64,000 nt of DNA from Kluyvera sp046569695 (GCF_046569695.1 NZ_JBKHUI010000008.1:62001-126000); one strand, 5' to 3'; positions 23,171 through 32,234 are shown, numbered from the stretch's first letter. Made by a program: numbers and translations. The notes: generated by a model from the sequence alone, not told the origin.

Positions 23171-25042
23171 TTACCCCTGTAATAGTGACAGCACCGCCTC
23201 GGGGAGATGGTTAGATTTTGACAGCACGGAGTTGCCCGCCTGTTGCAGAATCTGCGCCCGGGACATCTGCGATACCTCTACGGCGTAGTCCGCGTCTTCT
23301 ATGCGTGAACGCGCAGTGCTAAGTGCGGCAGAGGTGCCAGTTTGTACGTTCTGTACGGACTCCAGACGGTTCATGGTCGCGCCGAGCTGGCTGCGGCGCT
23401 GATCGACGCGGGCAATGGCAGCATCAAGTGCGGCCAGCGGGTCCTCAGGGTGGCGCAGACGCACACCATCGCCGGTCTCCTTGAGGCTGATGGTCGTCCA
23501 GCCTTTTTCGCCATCGGTGGTAGCGCTGTAGCTGTTCGGATAGTAAATCTGGATTTCACCGCTGCCGTTGAGGGTTTTCATCAGCAGTGAACCGTCACTT
23601 TGCTGTACCAGGGTCGCAGTTTTGTTACTGTCGCCCAGGGTCATGACATAATTGCCTGTAGCATCGCGGCTCAGCACGCTGTTGAAGGTCTGACCGGCGT
23701 TGTCGGTATAGTTCAACTGCATTTTGTCGGGGTCAATGGTGACGAAAGAGGTCCCCGCGACGGTTTTCACGTCGGTAAAAGCATTTTGCGGCAGCGCGCT
23801 GTTGGCTTGCACGGAGACGCTGGTGGTGTCGCCGTCGCTCTGCAGTGCGACTGAGGCGCTGAAGTAGCGAAAATCGCCGCCACCGTTGTCTACCTCCAGA
23901 TAGTACTGGCTACCGTTTCTCATTAATCGGGCGTTGCCTGAAATATCTGCACCGCTGCTGTCCAGCAATTTCGGGGTGACTGTGGTCAAATCCACGGCAG
24001 GCGTGGAGGTGACCACAACCGGTGCGTTCAGGGTAGTCAGCGCCGTTGGGTCGGTCATTCTGGCCTGCATGCTCCCCGTCGGCCCCCAGCTTAGCTCTGC
24101 GGCAAAATAGTCGGTGCCCTGTTGGATATAGTATTTCCCATCGCTATTAACCAGTGTAGCGGGAGTGATTGGCGTGTTAGCGTCATCGCGGAAGGTCAGC
24201 CCCGACAAGGCACGAGCGGAAAGCGCGGAAACGCTGGTATAAAGTGGCCCGGAGGTAGCGGTAACGTTCACCTCCGCTGAACTGGTGGCGGTGGTGTAGG
24301 TTGCGCCGTAGGTTGCCGCAAGATAGGCATTCTTGCCCTGTGCATCCGTACCCTGAATATAGAGTTGCCCACCCGTGCTGCGAACCAGATGCGGGGAGGT
24401 CAGTTGGTTTCCAGTGGCATAACTTATGCTGGTTGCTGCGCTGGTTAAGTCAATATTGTTGCTGCTGCCCACAAGCTGGTCGGTAGGGGTAACTTTACCG
24501 CTAAGCCCGCGAATGACGAGATCGTTCAGACCCAGTTCATCCACGCTAAAGCCCGGTTTACCGAGGAACAGGCCCATCGTCTGGTTATCGTTGCTGCCGA
24601 CCTGCACGGAAACGGTGCCGGCGCTGCCGTCTAGGACGTTCTTACCGTTAAAGCTGGTCTGTTCGTTGAGGCGGGCAATCTCTTTCAGATTGAGGTTAAT
24701 CTCTGACTGAATGCTGTCGGCATCTTCCAGCGAGTAGGTTTCGCTTAGCGACTGGACGGAAAGCTCGCGGATTCTCTGCAAGCGCTGGTTGATTTCACTC
24801 AGCGCGCCTTCCGCCGTTTGCGCCATCGAACGCCCGTCGCTGGCGTTTCGTTTCGCCTGCAAGAGCCCGGCAATCTGGCTGTTCATGCGGTTGCTGATGG
24901 CTTGGCCTGCGGCGTCATCTTTGGCGCTGTTGATGCGCAGCCCCGAGGAAAGGCGTTCAATGGATTGCTGAAGCACGGAGCCACTTTTTAACGCGTTTTT
25001 TTGTACGACCAGAGTATTGATGTTGGTATTGATCCCTGCCAT
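23171..25042 (-). CDS. Flagellin (orphan)
   Basis: A 623-residue flagellin. The D0/D1 ends are well conserved: IERLSSGLRINSAKDDAAG, AEGALSEINQRLQRIRELSV and EQTSFNGKNVLDG at the N-terminus; SRIEDADYAVEVSQMSRAQI and AGNSVLSKSNHLPEAVLSLL at the C-terminus. The centre (about 180-510) is a long variable Thr/Ser/Ala-rich D2/D3 region exposed on the filament. The protein starts MAGINTN rather than the usual MAQVINTN. No flagellar export, cap or hook gene is nearby. A FliA-type promoter is visible upstream. It may be a second flagellin or the only filament gene placed away from the main flagellar clusters. Confidence 0.93.
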   Translation of the reverse strand: MAGINTNINTLVVQKNALKSGSVLQQSIERLSSGLRINSAKDDAAGQAISNRMNSQIAGLLQAKRNASDGRSMAQTAEGALSEINQRLQRIRELSVQSLSETYSLEDADSIQSEINLNLKEIARLNEQTSFNGKNVLDGSAGTVSVQVGSNDNQTMGLFLGKPGFSVDELGLNDLVIRGLSGKVTPTDQLVGSSNNIDLTSAATSISYATGNQLTSPHLVRSTGGQLYIQGTDAQGKNAYLAATYGATYTTATSSAEVNVTATSGPLYTSVSALSARALSGLTFRDDANTPITPATLVNSDGKYYIQQGTDYFAAELSWGPTGSMQARMTDPTALTTLNAPVVVTSTPAVDLTTVTPKLLDSSGADISGNARLMRNGSQYYLEVDNGGGDFRYFSASVALQSDGDTTSVSVQANSALPQNAFTDVKTVAGTSFVTIDPDKMQLNYTDNAGQTFNSVLSRDATGNYVMTLGDSNKTATLVQQSDGSLLMKTLNGSGEIQIYYPNSYSATTDGEKGWTTISLKETGDGVRLRHPEDPLAALDAAIARVDQRRSQLGATMNRLESVQNVQTGTSAALSTARSRIEDADYAVEVSQMSRAQILQQAGNSVLSKSNHLPEAVLSLLQG

Positions 25043-25075
25043 CTTGCGCCCGCATTTTTATTTTGCTTTTCCTAT

Positions 25076-25102
25076 ATATCGTCACGATAGGCTAAATATT
25101 TA
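25076..25102 (-). promoter_or_regulatory. Sigma-28 (FliA)-type promoter of the flagellin gene
   Basis: On the minus strand TAAATATT, an 11-base spacer, then GACGATAT matches the enteric FliA consensus TAAAGTTT-N11-GCCGATAA at 6 of 8 bases in each half with exact spacing. It lies about 34 bases before the flagellin ATG. The -35 part falls in a TAAATATTTA palindrome. Confidence 0.72.
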
Positions 25103-25152
25103 GCAGAAATAGCACCATCGTGTGGCAGGCGGTCGCATCTCCTTACGGAAGG

Positions 25153-25530
25153 TTAAAAACAGCCATTCTGGGTGATATTTTTTCCGACCATCACCACCTT
25201 CTGGCTGGTGGGGTCGACGTTCAGCACCACCGAGCGGATTTGCGGGCAGACCACCTCCAGGCTCTGTTTGTCGCACGATGTCTGCAACCATTGATGGTTA
25301 CCGTCCTCGGTGCTGACGAGATGGCGCTCGGCGTAGGGGCTACAGGTGTACCCGCGCTGGGTGACGGCGGCGCGAGCAGCGTCAAGGCTCATACCCACGA
25401 CGTGCAGTTCATCAACCTCTTTGGCGTGGGCGCTCTCTGAGACGCGGCTTAATACGCAGCCTGTCAGCAGGCTGGTGATAAAAAACAGAGCGAACGGCGG
25501 GAAAAGCGGGCGCAGGTAGCGGTTGGGCAT
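25153..25530 (-). CDS. Small lipoprotein of unknown function
   Basis: A 125-residue protein with an N-terminal hydrophobic segment and a lipobox LLTGC (Cys at about residue 25), so it is probably lipidated and anchored in an envelope membrane. The mature part contains several cysteines (GYTCSPYAE, TSCDKQ, EVVCPQ and the terminal NGCF). It lies between the dha operon terminator and the flagellin gene on the same strand, with no evident functional link. I do not recognise the family. Confidence 0.68.
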   Translation of the reverse strand: MPNRYLRPLFPPFALFFITSLLTGCVLSRVSESAHAKEVDELHVVGMSLDAARAAVTQRGYTCSPYAERHLVSTEDGNHQWLQTSCDKQSLEVVCPQIRSVVLNVDPTSQKVVMVGKNITQNGCF

Positions 25531-25601
25531 TGGTTAACGGTGTCGGTTGTTCAGGGTGACTTCATCATTGTTCGCCGCGGCGGGTTACGCAACCCTAATT
25601 C

Positions 25602-25629
25602 AAAAAAATGCCCGCGAGTTATCGCGGGC
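25602..25629 (-). terminator. Intrinsic terminator of the dhaKLM-dhaK operon
   Basis: GCCCGCGA-TAAC-TCGCGGGC, a perfect 8-base stem read on the minus strand, followed by ATTTTTTTG. It lies 14 bases after the ATP-dependent kinase stop, so it ends the leftward dha operon. Confidence 0.92.
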
Positions 25630-25643
25630 AACTGGTCGAACGG

Positions 25644-27302
25644 TTAGCCGCGTGGGCGTTGCGCCAGGGCTTTAAATACCATCGCAATGGCATGGGCGCC
25701 GGGGTCCATATTACCGGCGAGGCTGTCGCTGTTAAGGTAGGAAGCGCGGCCCGCATTGGCTTTGGTGGCGTGGCTGGTGGCGTCGGCGCCCGCCTGTGCG
25801 GCGCGGTAGGCGGCATCGAGGTCGCCTGGCTGTTGCGCCAGTGCGTCCAGCGCCGGCTGCAGGGCATCAATCAGCGTACGATCGCCGAGGTCAGCACCGC
25901 CGTAAAACTTCATCTGCGCCAGCCCGGCCTGCAGGGCGGCAACCACCGGTTTGCCTTCGTGGATAGCCTGCCCGGCGGCGGTGAAGAAGATAGACATCAG
26001 CACGCCGCTGGAGCCGCCCATTACCACGGTTAACCGTTCGCCAATCAGCCCGCACAGCGTCTCAAGCTGAGCCAACGGCAGCTGGTGGTCGTGAAGTAGA
26101 CGGGCAATTTCACGCGCTCCGGCGGCGAAGGTTGAACCGGTATCGCCATCGCCCACTTTGGCATCCAGCGCGTTCAGGCAGCTTTCCAGGTCGGACAGCG
26201 TGGCGGTTACCGTCGCAATATAGTCTGCAACCTGCGCATCTTCCGACGGCGTAAAGGCCACGCGGGCGCTCTTTATATCACACGGCATGGTGGTCTGCGG
26301 GCGCAGGCGCACCGGCGGTAGCCAGCCGGCGGTTCTCACCTCCGACAGCAGCGCTTTTTCGACGCTCTCTTCCATCACCATCGCGGTAATCGAAAAGCCT
26401 TTCATATCGAGTGCGCTGACCAGTGGAGCAGGGCCAATCAGCCAATCGCAGCGTGAAGCTAACGCGCTGGAGGCCAGTTCACGGGTGAGGATTGCCATCT
26501 CGGTCACCGAGCCACCTCCGAGGTTGTTGAGCATCAGCAGCAGACGGCCGGTGGCCGGTAACGCCGCGCTGAGCTTTTCGACCATCAGGTGCACGAGCTC
26601 GGCGCTGTTTTGCGTGTCCACCACGCTAACGCCGGGCTCGCCGTGGATCCCCATTCCCAGCTCGGCTTTGCCGGGGAAGTGGCGCACGCCGTCCTGCGGG
26701 TCGCCGGGCAGATGACAGCTTGCCAGCGCGACGCCAAGGCTGAACACGCGGGACATCGCCAGACGCGCTTCCCGGGTGACGGTGTCCAGGTTGCTGCCCA
26801 TTTCCGCGAAGTAGCCCGCAACCTTATGGATAAGGACAGTGCCCGCAATGCCGCGCGGGTGCTTGTTGTCCGGCAAGGAGATATCGTCGCCGACGATGAC
26901 CATCTCGACTTTGTAGCCCAGACGACGGGCTTTTTCCGCGGCAAGGCCGAAGTTTAAGCGGTCACCGGTGTAGTTTTTGACAATCAGCAGGCAACCTGCA
27001 TCGCCGGTCACCGCCTGGATGGCGGTCAGCACGGCGTCCACGCTCGGGGAGGCAAAGAGGTCGCCGCAGACCGCCGCCGTGAGCATCCCTTTGCCGACAA
27101 AGCCCGCGTGGGCCGGTTCATGACCTGCGCCGCCGCCGGAAATCACCGCCACCCGGGATTTAACCAGATCGCGCCGGACCACAATACGAATCGCCGGATC
27201 GCTTTCCAGACGGGCAAGGTTGTTCCACGGGCTCGCGATGATCGCCCCTTCAATAGCGTCATTCACGAGGTTTTCGCGTTGATTGTAGAAAAATTGCGAC
27301 AT
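25644..27302 (-). CDS. dhaK: ATP-dependent dihydroxyacetone kinase (DhaK-DhaL fusion)
   Basis: Phosphorylates dihydroxyacetone with ATP. The 552 residues match the Citrobacter freundii-type single-chain enzyme: K domain (about 1-330) with SGGGAGHEPAHAGFVG and the substrate-binding His220 in GMGIHGEPG, and L domain (about 360-552) with GDGDTGSTFAAGA (Mg-ATP ligands) and GRASYLNSDSLAGNMDPGA. It is the last gene of the leftward operon after the PTS-type dhaKLM, separated from dhaM by 79 bases containing a CCCTGCA/TGCAGGG hairpin that might tune expression. The cell thus has both ATP- and PEP-dependent routes. Confidence 0.95.
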   Translation of the reverse strand: MSQFFYNQRENLVNDAIEGAIIASPWNNLARLESDPAIRIVVRRDLVKSRVAVISGGGAGHEPAHAGFVGKGMLTAAVCGDLFASPSVDAVLTAIQAVTGDAGCLLIVKNYTGDRLNFGLAAEKARRLGYKVEMVIVGDDISLPDNKHPRGIAGTVLIHKVAGYFAEMGSNLDTVTREARLAMSRVFSLGVALASCHLPGDPQDGVRHFPGKAELGMGIHGEPGVSVVDTQNSAELVHLMVEKLSAALPATGRLLLMLNNLGGGSVTEMAILTRELASSALASRCDWLIGPAPLVSALDMKGFSITAMVMEESVEKALLSEVRTAGWLPPVRLRPQTTMPCDIKSARVAFTPSEDAQVADYIATVTATLSDLESCLNALDAKVGDGDTGSTFAAGAREIARLLHDHQLPLAQLETLCGLIGERLTVVMGGSSGVLMSIFFTAAGQAIHEGKPVVAALQAGLAQMKFYGGADLGDRTLIDALQPALDALAQQPGDLDAAYRAAQAGADATSHATKANAGRASYLNSDSLAGNMDPGAHAIAMVFKALAQRPRG

Positions 27303-27381
27303 AACAGATTCCTGAGCTTAGGGTGTGACACCCCTGCATGGCGAGCCGTGCAGGGCGTGTCCGGGAGTGAAAAAAAGGATA

Positions 27382-28794
27382 TTAGGGTTGGGTTAGCGTG
27401 AGCTTGTCGCCGTTTTGCCGCCCGGCAAAGGCGTCGCCGAGTTGGCAGCGCCAGGGAATGCCCGCCGTCTGGGCAATGATGGCACCGTGGGCCAGCGGGC
27501 TGCCGTCGCGCAGGCAGATGGCGGCGGTTTTCGTCGCATCCAGTTGCAGGACGACCGACGGGTAGAGGTTATCGGCGATGAGTATCGTGCGCTGCGACAG
27601 GTGGGGTGCGCTGTCGACGGCTCCGGCCAGGTGTCCCAGCGTACGATGCAGAATATCCTCAATATCGATATAGCGTGCCTGAAGGTAGGCATCGTCCAGC
27701 GACTGGTACTGCTGGCTGAGGGCGCTCATCACCTGTGACCAGGCCCACTCGGCGCAGCAGTTCTGCTGCTGCAGTTCTTCACGGACGCTGTTCAGCAGTT
27801 CCGGGTCATCAAGCAGGGTATGCTGACCGAAGAAAATGGCGGCAATCTCTTCTGAGTACTTGTCGGCTGCCAGCGCGGCGAGTTCCAGCAGATCGTCCAG
27901 CGTATGGCTGACCGCCATTTTCAGACGCCGAAACTCGGCCTCCGGACTTTCTACGGGTTCACGTTCGAGCGGAAACACGGTGGGCTGATAGTGCAGCACC
28001 ACGCCGCTGAGGGTGCCATGAAGCGCTGGTGCGTTCACCACCGTCGGGGCGTTAACGACCTGACGCTCGCCAAAATGGTCGTCTGCCAGCGCCTGAAATG
28101 CCGCCAGCGCCTCTGCGGCTTCCGGGCCTTTGGCAATCAGGCGGATGCGGTCATTGCATCGCACCTTCAGCAGGGCTATCTGATTAAGGCTGTCGGGCTT
28201 CACGCACTTGCCGTCTTTTTCCAGCAGCAGCTCGGCATTAAACCCGGCGAGCCCTTCGACCAGACGGGCGGCAGGGCGCACGTGCAGACCGTGAGGATTC
28301 GCTATTTCGACGGTCACCGACTGCGCGCCGTCAGACTCGTCGGTTTGCCGCGCCGACGGGTCGTGATACTCCTCCTGCGCCGGAAAACCGAGCTGGACGC
28401 GTTTGGCTTGCAGGGCGCACTGGGCGTCGGCAATCACCTTCTCGATGCCTGCACCGCTGGCGGCGCTCACCGTGGCGGCCAGCGCCCCTTCCACCAACGG
28501 TGCCGGACACAAATGTACCTTCGCGGCAATATCCGGGTCCAGCAGGTCGAGCGCGGTTTCCGCGCTCAGCAGCGCGCTACCAATATCCATCAGCACCAGA
28601 ATATCGTCGGTGTCGGCGACCGAGATGATGGCCTCCATCACCTTGATAGGGTCGGTGCCAATCGGGCTATCGGGGTCGTCAATACCGGCGGCGATGGCGA
28701 GCTGGCAGCCATCCCCCCTTAACATCTGTCGGGCGAGCTCCCCGACCCCCTGGCCCAGTTGGGCGCTGTGAGACACAATGACCAGATTTACCAT
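27382..28794 (-). CDS. dhaM: PEP-dependent dihydroxyacetone kinase phosphotransferase DhaM
   Basis: Multidomain PTS protein that passes phosphate from EI/HPr to DhaL-ADP. In 470 residues it has an EIIA(DHA)-type domain with active His9 (VSHSAQLG), an HPr-like domain with His171 (GLHVRPAARL) at about 158-245, and a truncated EI-like domain with the phospho-His near 436 (PLAHGAIIAQ). The length matches E. coli DhaM (472). It is third in dhaK-dhaL-dhaM-dhaK, 19 bases from dhaL. Confidence 0.94.
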   Translation of the reverse strand: MVNLVIVSHSAQLGQGVGELARQMLRGDGCQLAIAAGIDDPDSPIGTDPIKVMEAIISVADTDDILVLMDIGSALLSAETALDLLDPDIAAKVHLCPAPLVEGALAATVSAASGAGIEKVIADAQCALQAKRVQLGFPAQEEYHDPSARQTDESDGAQSVTVEIANPHGLHVRPAARLVEGLAGFNAELLLEKDGKCVKPDSLNQIALLKVRCNDRIRLIAKGPEAAEALAAFQALADDHFGERQVVNAPTVVNAPALHGTLSGVVLHYQPTVFPLEREPVESPEAEFRRLKMAVSHTLDDLLELAALAADKYSEEIAAIFFGQHTLLDDPELLNSVREELQQQNCCAEWAWSQVMSALSQQYQSLDDAYLQARYIDIEDILHRTLGHLAGAVDSAPHLSQRTILIADNLYPSVVLQLDATKTAAICLRDGSPLAHGAIIAQTAGIPWRCQLGDAFAGRQNGDKLTLTQP

Positions 28795-28813
28795 CGCCTT
28801 ATCCTTTCTCTAC

Positions 28814-29446
28814 TTATGCGTTAGCCGCAGCGGCCAACATTTGCACCATAAACAGGGCGGAAGTGGCTCCCGGATCCTGATGACCGATGCTGCGCTCACC
28901 CAGATAGCTGGCGCGGCCTTTGCGTGCCTGCATGGTGATGGTAGCCTGGACCGCCTGCTGAGCCACCTCACAGGCGGCGTCGAGCGCGGCGGTGATTGAC
29001 AGATTCTGTTCGCTGGAGCGCTGCAGAGCGTCGGCCACCGGCAGCCAGACGTCGCACATGGTTTTATCACCCCGTTCGGCTTTGCCGCGGCTGACGACGC
29101 CGTCAGTCCCTTCGCGGATCATCAGGTAAAGCTCTTCCAGCGAGAGGTTCTGGCGCGCCTGCGTTACCTGGGCTGCGCGAATAAAGAAGGTGCCAAACAG
29201 CGGGCCGCTGGCCCCGCCGACGTTGGAGAGCAGCACCATGCCGGTGTTTTTTAAAATAAAGCCAATGTCTTTGTCGGCAATCGACGGCAGCTTTTCCACC
29301 ACTTTACTGAAGCCACGGTGCATATTGAGCCCGTGGTCGGCGTCGCCGATTTCGCGGTCGAGCCCGGTGAGAAAATCACACTGGGTGGTAAAGGTTTCGC
29401 CGCAGCGGTACAGCCAGTCGACAATCGTATCTCTGTTCAGTGACAT
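28814..29446 (-). CDS. dhaL: Dihydroxyacetone kinase ADP-binding subunit DhaL
   Basis: Carries the tightly bound ADP that DhaM rephosphorylates, and transfers phosphate to DHA on DhaK. The start at 29446 gives 210 residues, the E. coli length. The longer frame would add 42 residues from the dhaK end. Metal-nucleotide ligands are in TGLDREIGDADHGLNM, and the family motifs GGASGPLFGTFF and GRASYLGERSIGHQDPGA are intact. AGGAGAT precedes the ATG. It lies 11 bases after dhaK. Confidence 0.96.
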   Translation of the reverse strand: MSLNRDTIVDWLYRCGETFTTQCDFLTGLDREIGDADHGLNMHRGFSKVVEKLPSIADKDIGFILKNTGMVLLSNVGGASGPLFGTFFIRAAQVTQARQNLSLEELYLMIREGTDGVVSRGKAERGDKTMCDVWLPVADALQRSSEQNLSITAALDAACEVAQQAVQATITMQARKGRASYLGERSIGHQDPGATSALFMVQMLAAAANA

Positions 29447-29457
29447 TGCAGATCTCC

Positions 29458-30528
29458 TTAGTGACCCCAGTTGAGAGCAGGGGTGTGAACCGGGGCATCC
29501 CACAGGGCGAGGGTATCCGCATCCACGTTTAGCAGGGTGATGGAAAAACCGGTCATATCGAGGGAAGTACACCAGGAGCCGACCAGCGAACGTTCAATGG
29601 TGATACCCGCATCGGTACAGAGCGTTTCCAGGCGGTTATAGACGCCATACAGCTCGGAAAGCGGAGTCGCGCCGAGGTTGTTGACCAGCGCAATCACGCG
29701 GTCGCCTTTCTGCAACGCCCGTTTGGACTGCGTCACTTCCTGCCAGCAGCCTTTGATTGGGTCCCACTGGCGCAGGGTACGGCTGTACTGACCGTTTTCC
29801 AGCAGGGTGGCGAACATGGCGTCGACGGTGTCGTCCAGCGAGGTGAAGGGGCGGCGGTCAATGCCCGGTTCCCCGTGGATGCCCACGCCAAACTCCATTT
29901 CGTCATCGTTGAGTTCAAACGACGGTTTACCCGCGGCCGGAACGGTACAGGCACCCAGCGCGATGCCAATGGAGTGGCCCTGGTTGTTGAGCTGACGACC
30001 CAGACGGGCGCAGGCTTCCAGGCTATCGCCACGTTCGGCGGCCGCGCCCATCAGCTTTTCAATCAGCACGGTATTGGCCACGCCGCGTCGACCGGCGGTG
30101 TAGAGGCTGTCTTTTACCGCCACGTCGTCATCGATCACAACGGTAGTGACCTTCACGCCGCTTTCGTGCAGCAGCTCGGTGGCGGTTTCAAAGTTCAGCA
30201 CATCGCCGGTGTAGTTTTTAATAATCAGCACCACCCCTTCGCCGCCGTCGACGTGCATGGCGCATTCGAAGATTTTATCCGGCGTCGGTGAGGTGAAAAT
30301 CTCGCCTGGACAGGCGCCGCTCAACATCCCGGTGCCGATAAAGCCGCAGTGCATGGGTTCATGACCGCTACCGCCACCGGAGAGCAGGGCGACCTTGCCC
30401 GCGACCGGCGCATCGGCTCGGGTGAGATAAACCGGATCCTGATACAGCTTCAGTTCCGGATGCACTTTGACCAGTCCCGCCAGCTGTTCTGCCAGGACAT
30501 CTTCCACACGGTTAATCAGTTTTTTCAT
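29458..30528 (-). CDS. dhaK: PTS-dependent dihydroxyacetone kinase, DHA-binding subunit DhaK
   Basis: Binds DHA as a hemiaminal on His218 (GVGIHGEPGID) and accepts phosphate from DhaL. The start at 30528 (MKKLINRVED) gives 356 residues, the exact E. coli length. The upstream extension (51 residues) is unlike the family. LLSGGGSGHEPMHCGF and IIKNYTGDVLNF are conserved. It is the first gene of the leftward operon. Two copies of the putative DhaR palindrome lie 147-192 bases upstream of its start. Confidence 0.96.
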   Translation of the reverse strand: MKKLINRVEDVLAEQLAGLVKVHPELKLYQDPVYLTRADAPVAGKVALLSGGGSGHEPMHCGFIGTGMLSGACPGEIFTSPTPDKIFECAMHVDGGEGVVLIIKNYTGDVLNFETATELLHESGVKVTTVVIDDDVAVKDSLYTAGRRGVANTVLIEKLMGAAAERGDSLEACARLGRQLNNQGHSIGIALGACTVPAAGKPSFELNDDEMEFGVGIHGEPGIDRRPFTSLDDTVDAMFATLLENGQYSRTLRQWDPIKGCWQEVTQSKRALQKGDRVIALVNNLGATPLSELYGVYNRLETLCTDAGITIERSLVGSWCTSLDMTGFSITLLNVDADTLALWDAPVHTPALNWGH

Positions 30529-30674
30529 TATGTGTACTCCGCTGGATATTTTGTGGGCCGCTCGTCGAGCGACTCCCCTGTAGGGTTCCGGCTGCGGTAG
30601 CGTAAATACCGATACCGTGGCCGATGAGTGAATTCTCGCCTGGTGGGAAAAAAAGAAAATCCCCGTCGCCGTCG

Positions 30675-30689
30675 GTTTCATCCCGGAAC
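30675..30689. promoter_or_regulatory. Putative DhaR operator 1 (weaker)
   Basis: GTTTCA-TCC-CGGAAC fits GTYYCR-N3-TGRAAC with one mismatch. It is 31 bases from operator 2. Assignment to DhaR is inference from location at dha promoters only. Confidence 0.5.
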
Positions 30690-30705
30690 AAAAATTGCCG
30701 TAAAT

Positions 30706-30720
30706 GTTCCATAGTGAAAC
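30706..30720. promoter_or_regulatory. Putative DhaR operator 2
   Basis: GTTCCA-TAG-TGAAAC, an imperfect inverted repeat (one arm mismatch) upstream of dhaK, paired with operator 1. Confidence 0.65.
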
Positions 30721-30927
30721 GTATTTTGCCGGTGAATGGGAAAAATGAGAGCTGATGCAGGCTTCTTAGCCACCGCATAGGCCGGCGGCGTCTCGGGCTG
30801 AACGGCGGTGCTATTTTTTTTTGTTCATCAGGGGCAGAATAGGCACGGAATAGACATATTGAACTGGTGAATAGTGTGAACGCGGCGCGGATCTGGATCG
30901 CAATCCGGGCGGCATTGCCGAAGAGGT

Positions 30928-30942
30928 GTTTCGTTATGGAAC
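30928..30942. promoter_or_regulatory. Putative DhaR operator 3
   Basis: GTTTCG-TTA-TGGAAC upstream of dhaD. It is also embedded in TTTCGTT-ATGG-AACGAAA, a perfect 7-base inverted repeat. It is 32 bases from operator 4. Confidence 0.65.
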
Positions 30943-30959
30943 GAAATATTTTAGAAGGC

Positions 30960-30974
30960 GTTTCGTAGTGGAAC
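30960..30974. promoter_or_regulatory. Putative DhaR operator 4
   Basis: GTTTCG-TAG-TGGAAC, about 150 bases upstream of the dhaD start. It matches operator 3 in 13 of 15 positions. Confidence 0.65.
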
Positions 30975-31125
30975 CAAATAACCCAACATTCTTTTGCCAG
31001 GCACCCGCTTTACAGTGATGTCACCGCGTCGGTCGTGCTCAACCTCTCGTTGGATTGCGTTGCCAGCAGGAGCGAGCCACACCTGACGTCATCATGGAAA
31101 CGAGTTCAATGTGAGGGTGTAGAGA

Positions 31126-32226
31126 ATGCTACAAGTTATTCAGTCTCCGGCAAAATATCTTCAGGGTCCTGATGCATCTGCGTTATTCGGTCAGTATGCC
31201 AAAAATCTGGCGGACAGTTTTTTTGTGATTGCCGACGACTTCGTGATGAAGCTGGCCGGAGATAAAGTACTGAATGGTTTGCATGACAACGGTATCAGCT
31301 GCCATGCCGAGCGTTTTAACGGCGAATGCAGCCACGCGGAGATCAACCGCCTGGGCGCCATCGCCAAGCAGAAAGGCTGCAAAGGCGTGGTGGGGATTGG
31401 CGGCGGGAAAACCCTCGATACGGCGAAAGCCATCGGTTATTACCAGCATCTGCCGGTGGTGATTATCCCGACTATCGCCTCTACCGATGCACCAACCAGC
31501 GCGCTGTCGGTGATTTATACCGAATCCGGCGAGTTTGAAGAGTACCTGATCTATCCGAAAAACCCGGACATGGTGGTGATGGATACGGCGATTATTGCCA
31601 AAGCGCCGGTGCGTTTACTGGTCTCCGGGATGGGTGATGCGCTGTCGACCTGGTTTGAAGCGAAAGCCTGTTATGACGCTCACGCCGTCAGCATGGCCGG
31701 CGGTCAATCGACGGCGGCGGCGTTAAGCCTGGCGCGTCTGTGCTATGAAACGCTGCTGGCGGAAGGTGAAAAAGCGCGTCTGTCCGCCGAAGCGGGCGTG
31801 GCAACCGTGGCGCTGGAACGCATCGTAGAAGCCAATACCTATCTCAGCGGCATCGGCTTTGAAAGCAGCGGCCTGGCGGCGGCGCACGCTATCCATAATG
31901 GGTTCACCATTCTGGAAGAGTGCCACCACCTGTACCATGGGGAAAAAGTGGCCTTTGGTACGCTGGCGCAGCTGGTTTTACAAAACAGCCCGATGGATGA
32001 AATTGAAACCGTGCTCGGCTTCTGCCAGAAGGTAGGGCTGCCGGTAACGCTGGCGCAGATGGGCGTGAAGGACGGCATTGAGGAGAAAATTCTCGCGGTG
32101 GCGAAAGCTACCTGTGCAGAAGGGGAAACCATCCACAATATGCCGTTCCCGGTTGACCCGCAGAGCGTCTGCGCCGCGATTCTGGCGGCCGATCGTTTGG
32201 GCGCTCAGTGGCGCTCCACTCACTAA
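31126..32226 (+). CDS. dhaD: Glycerol dehydrogenase
   Basis: NAD-dependent oxidation of glycerol to dihydroxyacetone, the oxidative branch of anaerobic glycerol use. It is a 366-residue member of the Zn-dependent family III alcohol dehydrogenases. GGGKTLDTAKAIGYY binds NAD, and zinc ligands are Asp in SGMGDALSTWFEA, His in LAAAHAIHNG and His in LYHGEKVAFG. Length and sequence are close to enteric GldA/DhaD. It is divergent from dhaKLM, whose product consumes its DHA, and is followed by dhaR. Confidence 0.96.
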   Translation: MLQVIQSPAKYLQGPDASALFGQYAKNLADSFFVIADDFVMKLAGDKVLNGLHDNGISCHAERFNGECSHAEINRLGAIAKQKGCKGVVGIGGGKTLDTAKAIGYYQHLPVVIIPTIASTDAPTSALSVIYTESGEFEEYLIYPKNPDMVVMDTAIIAKAPVRLLVSGMGDALSTWFEAKACYDAHAVSMAGGQSTAAALSLARLCYETLLAEGEKARLSAEAGVATVALERIVEANTYLSGIGFESSGLAAAHAIHNGFTILEECHHLYHGEKVAFGTLAQLVLQNSPMDEIETVLGFCQKVGLPVTLAQMGVKDGIEEKILAVAKATCAEGETIHNMPFPVDPQSVCAAILAADRLGAQWRSTH

Positions 32227-32234
32227 GCGTTATC

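Larger units (their letters stand above)
30529..31125. other. Divergent control region between dhaK and dhaD
   Basis: About 600 bases without a gene. It holds four copies of the 15-base palindrome GTYYCR-N3-TGRAAC arranged as two pairs: 30675 and 30706 on the dhaK side, and 30928 and 30960 on the dhaD side. The dhaD side around 30950-31010 is AT-richer and suits a promoter. GAGGG lies before the dhaD start. Confidence 0.75.

Noticed and set aside
23168..23185. CTATTAC-CCCT-GTAATAG hairpin at the flagellin stop
   Set aside because: The stem is AT-rich and the following T run broken. It could be a weak terminator but is not supported enough to list.
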